This document shows positions 16,835 through 24,667 of a DNA stretch of 64,000 bases, piece after piece. Below the pieces are notes generated by a model. It was not told where the DNA came from and did not search any database. It saw only the letters and a program-made list of their open reading frames with translations. The stretch comes from CAZRHR01 sp964599915 (lineage in GTDB: Bacteria; Bacteroidota; Bacteroidia; CAIKAF01): contig CAZRHR010000002.1 in the NCBI GenBank assembly GCA_964599915.1, positions 14,201 to 78,200 of the forward strand, given 5' to 3'. Within the stretch, counting starts at the first letter, position 1. Every line of letters begins with the position of its first letter. The translations under genes and the position numbers were made by a program.

Positions 16835-17833
16835 TTAAGAAACATGATGGGGATGATACGCCGCTTTAAAAATTCTTTCCATGGCTTGAGGTTGTAAGCC
16901 GCGACCTATACACACAATAAGCCCCTCAGGGAAATCGGGTAAAACCTCATTTACGGGCGTAAGGGAAGTTCTATTGCCTGTGGTTTGCAACAAACAGGGC
17001 ATTTTTCCCAAAGGTTCGTCCGGCGCGACCACCCAAACAAAGCCTTTAATACGATATATCTGCTCATAATACATGACCATGGCCATGTTCAGCGTATGAA
17101 GCAATGCACGTGGATCAAAAAGGGCTTGGGGAATCAACGAAAAACTATTCATTTCGTGCGCTGCTGGAGCCGCCTGAGTCGGCAACATAAAACGTAAGGG
17201 AAATTGCAAGCGATGCTGGGGAATCACGTCCAACGGCACACGCCCCTCCGGAGCGGGATGCAAAGGCGCCAAAGGGTTAATGGACCTCAAAGTTTTCTCC
17301 AATGCTTCCGAAACACTTTCCGTAGAGCGATTTAAAATGAGTGCATCAGCCAAGGCAATTTGTCGGTGAATTTCTCCGATGTCCTTTAACCTTGCGACCA
17401 CCTGTTCTACATCAATCACGGTAACCAATGCTTGCACCTCAAAATAAGCCGCCACATCCGGCCGGATAAATAGGGCGGCCAAACTTCCCGGATCGGCAAT
17501 TCCTGTGGTTTCAATAATGATGCGTAAAGGAGGATTTTCCAATTGGGAAACATCCGCCAACACATCGAACAAAGCTTCATTCAACGAACAGCAAATACAT
17601 CCGTTGGATAATTCTTCTACCCCTTGTATGGCGCTGTACAACAACTTTCCATCAATGCCTACCTCGCCGAACTCATTTTCTATGACCAATGTTTTTTGGT
17701 CTTGAAACTGGGATAACCAATGGTTCAAAACCGTCGTCTTGCCTGCACCCAAAAAGCCACTCAGAATGATCACCGGAATGGGACGCTTTGGGGCCGTTGG
17801 TTGCGTTGATATTTCTTCTATTTGTTCCTCCAT
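16835..17833 (-). CDS. COG0523/CobW family GTPase, putative metal chaperone
   Basis: 332 residues from the ATG at 17833; the frame could begin at a GTG at 17845. Walker A GFLGAGKTT, ENEFGEVGIDG and the metal-binding ELSNGCICCSL (CxCC) identify a G3E GTPase of the CobW/YeiR/ZNG1 group. Members load Zn, Co or other metals into client proteins using GTP. A C-terminal CobW_C domain covers about 230-325. The aldehyde dehydrogenase gene follows at once. No Zur or riboswitch site was seen upstream, so the metal is unknown. A promoter box lies about 55 bases upstream. Confidence 0.88.
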   Translation of the reverse strand: MEEQIEEISTQPTAPKRPIPVIILSGFLGAGKTTVLNHWLSQFQDQKTLVIENEFGEVGIDGKLLYSAIQGVEELSNGCICCSLNEALFDVLADVSQLENPPLRIIIETTGIADPGSLAALFIRPDVAAYFEVQALVTVIDVEQVVARLKDIGEIHRQIALADALILNRSTESVSEALEKTLRSINPLAPLHPAPEGRVPLDVIPQHRLQFPLRFMLPTQAAPAAHEMNSFSLIPQALFDPRALLHTLNMAMVMYYEQIYRIKGFVWVVAPDEPLGKMPCLLQTTGNRTSLTPVNEVLPDFPEGLIVCIGRGLQPQAMERIFKAAYHPHHVS

Positions 17834-17889
17834 AGGGGCATACACAGCGCTGGTTTCGGGAAAAAGTGAAAGGATGATTTCCCGACACC

Positions 17890-17897
17890 CAAAGGTA
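17890..17897 (-). promoter_or_regulatory. TAnnTTTG -7 box of the COG0523-ALDH operon
   Basis: TACCTTTG on the minus strand is an exact -7 match and would give a leader of about 50 bases. No TTG -33 box sits at 19-21 bases, so support is partial. Confidence 0.45.
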
Positions 17898-17969
17898 GAG
17901 TTTTAGCCTTGGATTTCCCAGACAGAAGATTACGCCGCCTTTTCTAAACTGAGGAGGACCGGAAAATCA

Positions 17970-18590
17970 TCATTTTCTCTTCTGTCTTCTTTTACTGTAA
18001 GATGCCGCATGTGAAAAAATGCCAACCCTCAAAGGGGATTTCAGCATACACTTTTGCCAAAAAGCCAAAACATACAACCACTCTACGGCTTCATCGCCAA
18101 CCGCCACACAACCCGTAGAAGAGGCTCCGCCATGGATATAAATGTCGGAACCGGGCGCATCCGGAAACGCGCGCGCCACATCCTCCGGACGAGGAAAATC
18201 TAACCTCATAGACAGATGAAACCTGCTTTCTGGATTTAACCGAATCACGGTAAACCAACCTTCCGGCATTTGCCCATCGCCTTCTTTTCGTTTTGGGCCA
18301 AGGGTTCCGGAAAAAGCGGTGAGCGGAAGGGAAAAAACAAAGACGGGTGAAAATTTTCGCTGGTGATACACAAAATATCCTTCCAGTATTCTTTCACGTT
18401 TATTGACCCAAAAAAGCCAACCGGGGTCTTTCGATTGGGGTTGAAGCGATGACAAGAGACCCAAAAGGGCCTGATGCTTTTTTTGCCATGCGTTTTTGAC
18501 CCGCTTCTTTTGAACATGGCGGTAGGGCCAAGTTTGGGTAGACAGAAAAAGAGACTGAAACCAAGAAAGGGGCATGGAAAAGGACGCCAT
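17970..18590 (-). CDS. YafK-like L,D-transpeptidase-fold protein
   Basis: 206 residues. The C-terminal half has the YkuD/YafK signature: GPKRKEGDGQMPEGWFTV, a segment equal to SRFHLSMRLDFPRPEDV, and the catalytic DIYIHGGASSTGCVAVGDEA with His and Cys. L,D-transpeptidases of this type act on peptidoglycan peptides in the periplasm; E. coli YafK (DpaA) removes Braun lipoprotein. The N-terminus has only a weak hydrophobic stretch (about 7-20), so export is not obvious. It follows the histidine kinase gene by 31 bases on the same strand and may share its transcript. Confidence 0.82.
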   Translation of the reverse strand: MASFSMPLSWFQSLFLSTQTWPYRHVQKKRVKNAWQKKHQALLGLLSSLQPQSKDPGWLFWVNKRERILEGYFVYHQRKFSPVFVFSLPLTAFSGTLGPKRKEGDGQMPEGWFTVIRLNPESRFHLSMRLDFPRPEDVARAFPDAPGSDIYIHGGASSTGCVAVGDEAVEWLYVLAFWQKCMLKSPLRVGIFSHAASYSKRRQKRK

Positions 18591-18621
18591 GTTGCAAAGT
18601 TGCCAAAAAGAAGGACAAAAC

Positions 18622-19716
18622 TTAATTCAACGCTTTGGCCAAGGTAAAAGAAAAGGTAGAACCGCGTCCTACCAAGCTACGCACATAAATGGTCTGTCCA
18701 TGCGCTTCGATCATGTGCTTTACGATGGCCAAGCCAAGTCCGGTTCCGCCCTGGTGTCGGGCACGACTTTTATCGATGCGATAAAACCTTTCAAAGAGTC
18801 GGGGTAAATGTTTTTCTTCAATCCCGGGACCGTCGTCTGTAACCTCCACCAATACCACTTCATCCATGTCATAAAAGGAGACTTTGGTGCAACCCCCTTC
18901 CTTGCCATACACAATGGAATTCATAAGTAAATTGGTCATCACCTGTTGAATGGCGTTTCGGTCGGCCATCACTTGAAAGGGCGTGGGCTCGGAATCTTTA
19001 AATTTTAAAGTTACGTCCCTTTGCCGGGCAGGAAGCTCTAGCATTTCCATGACCTGACGCACCAATTCCACAATGTCCAAGGATTCCAGAACCAGTTGCA
19101 GCCGCCCAGATTCCAACTTATACATGGTATCTAAGTCTTCCACCAAAGAAATCATGCGTTCAATGTTGGTTTCTGCGGATCGAAGGTATTTTTCCGCAAT
19201 ATCTTCGTCTTTGTATCCTCCATCGGCGAGGGTACTTACATAGCCTTGAATATTGAAAATAGGGGTTTTGAGTTCATGGGATAAATTGCCAATAAAATCG
19301 CGGCGGTAAGATTCAAGGGTTTTCAATTCTTCAATTTCGGCGCGTCGGCGGTTGGCCCAGGCAATCACCTCTTCGTTGACTTGTCCAATGACATCTCCTC
19401 CGGCACGAATGCGGGTAAGTAAACCGGGGTCTTCCGGAGAGCGGGCTTTAAGTCGATGAATGGTTTTATAAACAAGTTTAATTTTCCGGTATACAAAGGT
19501 TTCTGTAGACACACGCACAAGCGTAAACATCAGGGGAAAAAAAACGAGGACCAGAAGTAAAACGGCCGTCCATGGCACATACCCTAAAGTGAGAAGAAAT
19601 ACGACGACGGCCACCAATGAAAGGGACATGCTGGCCACGATGGCCACAAAGAGTGATAATTGGCGTGGAGAAGCGTGTTTTAAAGAAAATAAAGTGGGTA
19701 AAGGCATAGTTACCAT
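18622..19716 (-). CDS. Sensor histidine kinase, PhoR-like
   Basis: 364 residues. Two membrane helices at about 20-45 and 50-68 leave almost no periplasmic loop. After a HAMP-like or linker region (70-130) comes the HisKA box FIGNLSHELKTP with phospho-His147, then the N box (NAIQQVMTNLLMNSIVYG), the G1 box TDDGPGIEEKHLPRLFERFYR and the G2 box GGTGLGLAIVKHM. The lack of a sensing loop and of a PAS domain resembles short PhoR-type kinases, which take their signal through membrane partners. It overlaps the response regulator gene by seven bases. Phosphate sensing is only a guess; no pst/pho genes are near. Confidence 0.92.
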   Translation of the reverse strand: MVTMPLPTLFSLKHASPRQLSLFVAIVASMSLSLVAVVVFLLTLGYVPWTAVLLLVLVFFPLMFTLVRVSTETFVYRKIKLVYKTIHRLKARSPEDPGLLTRIRAGGDVIGQVNEEVIAWANRRRAEIEELKTLESYRRDFIGNLSHELKTPIFNIQGYVSTLADGGYKDEDIAEKYLRSAETNIERMISLVEDLDTMYKLESGRLQLVLESLDIVELVRQVMEMLELPARQRDVTLKFKDSEPTPFQVMADRNAIQQVMTNLLMNSIVYGKEGGCTKVSFYDMDEVVLVEVTDDGPGIEEKHLPRLFERFYRIDKSRARHQGGTGLGLAIVKHMIEAHGQTIYVRSLVGRGSTFSFTLAKALN

Positions 19717-20405
19717 TCAAATTTATAACCAACCCCTTTAACGGTTTTAATGCAGGAGTCGCCTATTTTCTCCCGCAATTTACGAATATGTACATCAATG
19801 GTCCGGTCGCCAACCACCACCTCATCTCCCCAAACTTTTTTCAATATTTTTTCTCGAGAAAAAACCTTGCCCGGTTTGCCGGCAAGAAGGTACAGGAGTT
19901 CGAATTCTTTTTTAGGCAAATGGAATTGGACGTCATTTTGTGTCACCACATAGGCATCCCGGTCGATGACCAAGTTGCTCACCCGAATCACGTCTTGTAT
20001 GACTTGCTCTTTGGGTTTATCCTGAGGAAACCTTCTCAGTAATGCGGCCACACGGCTCATCAGCACACGCGGCCTGAGCGGTTTTGAAATATAATCATCG
20101 GCACCCGCTTCAAAACCAGCAATTTGAGAATAATCTTCGCCCCGGGCGGTTAAAAAGCATACAAGCGTATGTTGTAAAGATTCATGGGTCCGGATTTCTT
20201 TCAACGTTTCTATGCCATCCAAATCCGGCATCATCACGTCTAAAATGACCAGATGAGGCAAAAATTGTAAAGCCGTTTTTACCGCGTCTTTTCCATTGCT
20301 TGCAGTAGCAATTTGGTAACCTTCGCGGCGGAGGTTGTAAGACAAGATTTCCAGAATATCTGGCTCATCGTCTACTAATAATATTCTAAAGCTTTCATTT
20401 TCCAT
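19710..20405 (-). CDS. Response regulator, OmpR/PhoB family
   Basis: 231 residues. The receiver domain (about 6-120) has the acidic pair Asp12-Asp13, phospho-acceptor Asp56 in VILDVMMPD, the FLTA switch and the conserved Lys in YISKPL. The winged-helix DNA-binding domain (about 135-230) has FELLYLLAGKPGKVFSREKI and GDRTIDVHIRKLREKI, as in PhoB. It is the first gene of the pair with the kinase. A TAnnTTTG box lies 24-31 bases upstream. Confidence 0.93.
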   Translation of the reverse strand: MENESFRILLVDDEPDILEILSYNLRREGYQIATASNGKDAVKTALQFLPHLVILDVMMPDLDGIETLKEIRTHESLQHTLVCFLTARGEDYSQIAGFEAGADDYISKPLRPRVLMSRVAALLRRFPQDKPKEQVIQDVIRVSNLVIDRDAYVVTQNDVQFHLPKKEFELLYLLAGKPGKVFSREKILKKVWGDEVVVGDRTIDVHIRKLREKIGDSCIKTVKGVGYKFEW

Positions 20406-20428
20406 ATAAATCTTACCTGAATTTGCAC

Positions 20429-20436
20429 CAAAGTTA
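20429..20436 (-). promoter_or_regulatory. TAnnTTTG -7 box of the two-component operon
   Basis: TAACTTTG on the minus strand, exact consensus, 23 bases before the regulator ATG. No -33 TTG at the normal spacing; a TTAAC sequence is there instead, which would suit an activator-dependent promoter. Confidence 0.4.
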
Positions 20437-20585
20437 AGCTGCGAAAATTAATTTAATGTTAAGCATTACGAATTTTATATACAGAATTTCAAATTGTTAA
20501 AACAAAAATTTAATTCTTAAATCAAGGCAAAAAGTGGCAAAAACACATTACATGTTTAATATTAAGCAAGGAGATGTGTTGGCAC

Positions 20586-20617
20586 TTGGAAATTTTCAAA
20601 CCAATCCTATACCTTTG
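20586..20617 (+). promoter_or_regulatory. Promoter of the acidic protein gene
   Basis: TTG at 20586-20588 and a perfect TACCTTTG at 20610-20617 are 21 bases apart. The start site would be near 20623, giving a leader of about 40 bases. Confidence 0.6.
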
Positions 20618-20663
20618 TGATAAGTTAAAACAAACTAAATTTAAACCACAAAAGGGCGTACAC

Positions 20664-20909
20664 ATGAAGTTTACCGCACTCCCCACGGCAGACACAGAAC
20701 TAGAATCATCGATGTTCGGTGTGCACATGTACATGGCTTCCGCTTCCGGTTTCGGCCCGGAAGATGAGGATGAGGACGATGACATGGATGATGATCTCTT
20801 CGATGACGACGAGGATGACAGCGATGATGATGAGCTGGATTTTCTCGAAGACTCTGACCTGGAAGACTTCGACACTTATGACGAAGAGGATGAAGAGGAT
20901 TTCTACTAA
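20664..20909 (+). CDS. Very acidic small protein, unknown function
   Basis: 81 residues from the ATG at 20664. The first 32 residues are ordinary (MKFTALPTADTEL..., then MYMASASGFG); from residue 33 nearly every position is Asp or Glu, broken by Leu, Phe, Met and Tyr at intervals. I count about 38 Asp/Glu against two Lys and no Arg. It has its own good promoter upstream and a terminator 30 bases after the stop, so it is a single-gene unit and probably real. Acidic proteins of this size can mimic DNA, bind calcium or act as flexible chaperones; none is shown here. I do not recognise a family. Confidence 0.75.
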   Translation: MKFTALPTADTELESSMFGVHMYMASASGFGPEDEDEDDDMDDDLFDDDEDDSDDDELDFLEDSDLEDFDTYDEEDEEDFY

Positions 20910-20939
20910 TTTCATCCTAAGGTTCAACGGATTGTTTAC

Positions 20940-20969
20940 GGCCACCTGTTATCGGGTGGTCTTTTTTTT
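20940..20969 (+). terminator. Terminator after the acidic protein gene
   Basis: A GCCACC/GGTGGT stem with a seven-base loop is followed by eight T. It ends 13 bases before the LuxE-like gene. Confidence 0.85.
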
Positions 20970-20982
20970 GTAACCTGCGGCC

Positions 20983-21984
20983 ATGCAATTTCAACGGTTT
21001 ATCACAGATATTTTCCACATCCAAAACGAAACCCAATTCGACCGCCTGGCCCTGCAATTATTTTATTATCAAGCTGAAAAAGTAGATGTGTATCGAAGGT
21101 TCATCGCCGCATTAGGAGTAACCGCTAAACGCATTAAGCGCGTGAAAGATATTCCTTTCATGCCTGTTGAATTTTTCCGCGACCATGCTGTGCATGACCA
21201 GCCCGAAAATCCCGCCTTATGTTTTGAATCTTCCGCCACCACCCAAACCCAACGTTCACGACATTTTGTACATGCACCCGGACTTTATGAAAAAAGCTTC
21301 TTAGAAGGCTTTACCCGCCAATATGGTGCGCCGGAAAACTGGGCCATCCTCGGTTTACTTCCCTCCTATTTAGACCGACCCAATGCGTCACTGCTCTACA
21401 TGACTGCCGAACTTATCCGAAGGTCGCCTTTTCAACAAAGTGGATTTTATCCCACAGCAGACGAACATTTCATTGGCGCCGTCCATGCGGCCCAACAAGC
21501 TAAAATACCAACACTGGTTCTTGGGGTTAGTTTTGCCCTGCTAGATTGGGCAGAAGCATATCCCATGCCACTAAACGGTATTACCCTAATGGAAACCGGC
21601 GGCATGAAAGGCCGACGCGAAGAATGGATTCGCGATGCACTCCACCAAAAGCTTATGCGGGCCTTTGGTCTTTCCGCTATTCATTCAGAATATGGCATGA
21701 CGGAAATGCTGTCCCAATGCTACGCCAAAGAAAAAGGATGGTTCAAAGCGCCTCCTTGGGTTAAAATTCAAATCCGTGACCCGAAAGACCCCTTCGACCT
21801 AGTCCCTACGGGCACACTCGGAGGCGTTAATATTATTGATTTGGCTAACCTACACTCCTGCGCATTTATTGCCGTTCAAGACGTAGGAAGAATGCGTGAA
21901 GACGGAAAATTCAGTATTGAAGGAAGATTCGATGAGGCCGATGTCCGTGGATGCAACCTCATGGCTCCTCCACGTTCAGAATAA
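20983..21984 (+). CDS. LuxE-like acyl-protein synthetase
   Basis: 333 residues. It belongs to the LuxE branch of the ANL adenylating superfamily: FMPVEFFRDH near residue 65, CFESSATTQTQRSRHFV (the Ser/Thr-rich ATP loop), LMETGGMKGRR and SEYGMTEMLSQCY are the visible motifs. LuxE activates fatty acids as acyl-AMP and holds them as thioesters for LuxC in luminous bacteria. No luxC, luxD or luciferase gene is present, so here it probably activates another carboxylate. Its stop is two bases from the end of the convergent CBS gene. Confidence 0.82.
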   Translation: MQFQRFITDIFHIQNETQFDRLALQLFYYQAEKVDVYRRFIAALGVTAKRIKRVKDIPFMPVEFFRDHAVHDQPENPALCFESSATTQTQRSRHFVHAPGLYEKSFLEGFTRQYGAPENWAILGLLPSYLDRPNASLLYMTAELIRRSPFQQSGFYPTADEHFIGAVHAAQQAKIPTLVLGVSFALLDWAEAYPMPLNGITLMETGGMKGRREEWIRDALHQKLMRAFGLSAIHSEYGMTEMLSQCYAKEKGWFKAPPWVKIQIRDPKDPFDLVPTGTLGGVNIIDLANLHSCAFIAVQDVGRMREDGKFSIEGRFDEADVRGCNLMAPPRSE

Positions 21985-21985
21985 A

Positions 21986-22645
21986 TTACACGTTGATAAA
22001 ATTCATCAGGTTTTCAAAACGGGCATCCAAATCGTCGTCTCCGTTCCCATGATAAAGGCCCTTCACCACATAATTATACCGATGGAATGTGGCTATCACG
22101 GCCCGCAAATCTTGTCGGTTCACCTTTAATGTAACTTCTACTTGACTAGTGTCCGGAATGGATTGTACATAGACGAAGAGAATTTTGGCATCATTGGATT
22201 CTACAATCTGAGAAATCTGGGCCAAAGAATAATCTCGCTCAGGTATGTCCAAAGCTAAAATCCCACCCGGATCACGAATGGAAGTAATAGACGAAAGGTA
22301 AGCAACCAATTCTTCTTGGGTGATAAGGCCCAAATATTTGTCCTGCTCATCTAAAACTGCAATCGAAGACAAAGAAAGCAGGTTCACAATGCGTAACACT
22401 TCCAATACATGATCCGTAGCCCTTACAAAGGGCTTAGGCAAAGAAAGCGCATGGTTACCAAGGGCTTCTTCCGGTTGGTTTAAGGCATAAATGTCGTCCT
22501 CTGAAATCATACCCAAAAAGTCCGCATGGTTCACAATGGGCAAATGCGCCAATTTGAACTCTTCCATCCAAGCAATGGCTTTAAGGCCGGGATCGCTGGT
22601 GCGAAGTGGTGGGATATCGGTGGATATGATTTCGGCTGCTAACAT
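21986..22645 (-). CDS. CBS domain protein with ACT-like C-terminus
   Basis: 219 residues. Two CBS motifs fill about 1-135 (AHLPIVNHADFLGMISEDDI and SIAVLDEQDKYLGLITQEEL). Residues about 145-205 look like an ACT-type ligand fold (IPERDYSLAQISQIVESNDA, then a strand with TSQVEVTLKVN). The AcuB-like layout suggests a small regulator that senses nucleotides or amino acids. No enzyme domain is attached. It is divergent from pdxJ across 78 bases. Confidence 0.82.
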   Translation of the reverse strand: MLAAEIISTDIPPLRTSDPGLKAIAWMEEFKLAHLPIVNHADFLGMISEDDIYALNQPEEALGNHALSLPKPFVRATDHVLEVLRIVNLLSLSSIAVLDEQDKYLGLITQEELVAYLSSITSIRDPGGILALDIPERDYSLAQISQIVESNDAKILFVYVQSIPDTSQVEVTLKVNRQDLRAVIATFHRYNYVVKGLYHGNGDDDLDARFENLMNFINV

Positions 22646-22683
22646 GAGGTTCTAACAACTTTTCCTAAGAAACGGTTGCAATA

Positions 22684-22714
22684 TTGAAACAATTCTCCAA
22701 ATAATTTAGTTTTT
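22684..22714 (+). promoter_or_regulatory. Possible promoter of pdxJ
   Basis: TTG at 22684-22686 and TAGTTTTT (one mismatch to TAnnTTTG) at 22707-22714 are 20 bases apart. The box ends nine bases before the pdxJ ATG, so the transcript would have almost no leader. Confidence 0.35.
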
Positions 22715-22723
22715 TCGCAAACC

Positions 22724-23440
22724 ATGGTGCATTTATCTGTAAATATTAACAAAGTAGCCACCCTTCGGAATGCCAGGGGCGGACAAAGACCCCATGTGGT
22801 TCAAGTGGCGCTTGATTGTGAACAATTTGGTGCAGACGGGATTACGGTTCATCCACGACCAGATCAAAGACATATCCGCCGGCAAGACGTACTCGACTTA
22901 GCGCCTGTGTTGACTACAGAGTTTAACATTGAGGGCTTTCCGGATGAAGCTTTTCTAGATTTGGTGCTTAAAGTAAAGCCGGCACAAGTAACCCTCGTAC
23001 CCGATCCACCCGGGGTGTTGACGTCCAACGCCGGCTGGGATACCCAAACCCATCTCACGTTTTTAACTGAAACAGTGGCCAGACTGCATGAAGCGGGCAT
23101 TCGCGTCTCCATTTTCCTGGACCCCAAACCTGAACGCGTGGCCGCAGCGAAAGCCTGCGGCACCGACCGCATTGAACTATATACCGAAAGCTACGCAGCC
23201 CATTATTTTGAAGACCGAGCCAAAGCCATTGCTCCTTACAAGGTTACCGCCAAAGAAGCCCTGGACGCTGGCTTAGGCCTAAATGCCGGTCATGACCTAG
23301 ACTTGGATAACCTGGCTTATTTCTGTCAGGAAATCGAAGGATTGCAGGAAGTTTCTATTGGCCATGCCTTGATCTGCGATGCCCTTTATTTTGGGCTGGA
23401 CAATACCATTCGCATGTACAAACACCGTTGTCATTTCTAA
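22724..23440 (+). CDS. pdxJ: Pyridoxine 5'-phosphate synthase
   Basis: 238 residues. PdxJ condenses 1-deoxyxylulose 5-phosphate with 3-amino-1-phosphohydroxyacetone to give pyridoxine phosphate, the last ring-forming step of the DXP-dependent vitamin B6 route. Family strings are [15 protein letters not shown] at the start, the [16 protein letters not shown] loop with catalytic and phosphate-binding residues, IELYTESYA and [13 protein letters not shown]. Full length. The hydrolase gene starts three bases after the stop, so they are co-transcribed. Confidence 0.96.
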   Translation: MVHLSVNINKVATLRNARGGQRPHVVQVALDCEQFGADGITVHPRPDQRHIRRQDVLDLAPVLTTEFNIEGFPDEAFLDLVLKVKPAQVTLVPDPPGVLTSNAGWDTQTHLTFLTETVARLHEAGIRVSIFLDPKPERVAAAKACGTDRIELYTESYAAHYFEDRAKAIAPYKVTAKEALDAGLGLNAGHDLDLDNLAYFCQEIEGLQEVSIGHALICDALYFGLDNTIRMYKHRCHF

Positions 23441-23443
23441 TCC

Positions 23444-24223
23444 ATGTCGCCACTTTTTCATAACACGTACGGAGATAAAGGACCATGGCTGGTCATTTTA
23501 CACGGACTTTTTGGCTCCGGTGACAACTGGGCAACGTTGGCCCGTAGGTGGCAAACAGAGGTTCGGGTATTGGTCATAGACATGCCCAACCATGGGAAAT
23601 CACCTCATAGCCAAAATTTTAATTATCCCGCCATGGCGGCAGCGGTAAAAGAAACCATCGAAAACGTTTGCCGGGAACCGGTGGTCCTTCTTGGCCATTC
23701 CATGGGAGGCAAAACGGCCATGTTTCTCGCCTGCATGGAACCAGCATGGGTGAAAAAACTCTTGGTCGCGGACATTTCACCAAAATATTATCCCGTACAT
23801 CATCAAAAAATAATTGACGCATTGTTGGGTTTACAGCCCGAAAAATACACTCGAAGGGCCGAAGCGGAACAAGCTTTTGCGGCCTATGGCATAGACCCGC
23901 CTTCTGCTCAGTTTCTGCTGAAAAATCTTTACCGCACAGAAGACGGTACCATGGCCTGGCGCTTCAACCTGCCGGTAATCGCGAAAAATATTGAACAAGT
24001 CGGCCTGGCTTTGCCGGAACAGGCAACCTATCACGGCCCAACCCTGTTTCTGCACGGAGGAAGAAGCCCGTATGTTTTAGCTGAAGATCATGCCACCATT
24101 TTCCATCATTTTCCCAACGCACACATTCAAACCATTCCCAATGCCGGGCATTGGATTCATGCCGACCAGCCTGAATCCATGTATCAAATGGTTTTAGACT
24201 TCATCCACCATGACCCCATCTAA
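23444..24223 (+). CDS. Alpha/beta hydrolase, YbfF-like esterase
   Basis: 259 residues. The fold has LHGLFGSGDNW (oxyanion region), the nucleophile elbow LLGHSMGGKTAM, an Asp/His-containing end (LFLHGGRSPYV and NAGHWIHADQP). This is the YbfF-type of small esterase or thioesterase; the natural substrate is unknown. No signal peptide. It overlaps the GNAT gene by 14 bases. Confidence 0.88.
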   Translation: MSPLFHNTYGDKGPWLVILHGLFGSGDNWATLARRWQTEVRVLVIDMPNHGKSPHSQNFNYPAMAAAVKETIENVCREPVVLLGHSMGGKTAMFLACMEPAWVKKLLVADISPKYYPVHHQKIIDALLGLQPEKYTRRAEAEQAFAAYGIDPPSAQFLLKNLYRTEDGTMAWRFNLPVIAKNIEQVGLALPEQATYHGPTLFLHGGRSPYVLAEDHATIFHHFPNAHIQTIPNAGHWIHADQPESMYQMVLDFIHHDPI

Positions 24224-24665
24224 GGTAAGACCGGCCAGAACAGAAGATGCGCCGACCATTTTTCAACTGATTCAAGACCTTGCGACTTTTGAAAAGGCAC
24301 CGAAGGATGTGGAGATTACCGTGGAGCAACTCGTTCAAGATGGGTTTGGGCCATTTCCTGCTTTTCATGCATGGGTCGTAGAGGCAGAAAACCAAGAAAT
24401 CGTGGGTTTTGCTTTAGTGTATTTCAGATATTCCACATGGAAAGGCACCACATTGTATTTGGAAGATTTATATGTAAAACCTGATTTCCGACGATCCGGA
24501 GCCGCCAGCCAACTTATGCAGGCCATCATGGAGTTTGGAAAAGCGAAAGGCTGCAAATACTTGCAATGGGAAGTATTAGAATGGAATAAAAACGCCTTAC
24601 TTTTCTATGAAAAATGGGGTGCGCGCTTTGATGCCGAATGGATTAAAGGTCGATTAACTTTGTAA
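24210..24665 (+). CDS. GNAT N-acetyltransferase, spermidine/thialysine acetyltransferase-like
   Basis: 151 residues. The acetyl-CoA site is seen in LYLEDLYVKPDFRRSGAASQLM (motif A, although the usual G-x-G/A is R-R-S-G-A-A). WNKNALLFYEKWGA forms motif B. The YLEDLYV and W-N-x-x-A-x-x-x-Y-x-x-x-G-A pattern is that of SSAT/SAT2-like enzymes, which acetylate polyamines or thialysine. The substrate here is inferred only. It lies in a pdxJ-hydrolase-GNAT string, and its last codons contain the promoter box of the next gene. Confidence 0.85.
   Translation: MTPSKVRPARTEDAPTIFQLIQDLATFEKAPKDVEITVEQLVQDGFGPFPAFHAWVVEAENQEIVGFALVYFRYSTWKGTTLYLEDLYVKPDFRRSGAASQLMQAIMEFGKAKGCKYLQWEVLEWNKNALLFYEKWGARFDAEWIKGRLTL
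24655..24662 (+). promoter_or_regulatory. TAnnTTTG -7 box inside the GNAT 3' end
   Basis: TAACTTTG, exact consensus, ends five bases before the aspartokinase ATG at 24668. A TTTG lies 24 bases upstream, a little far. If used, the mRNA would be leaderless. Confidence 0.4.
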
Positions 24666-24667
24666 CC

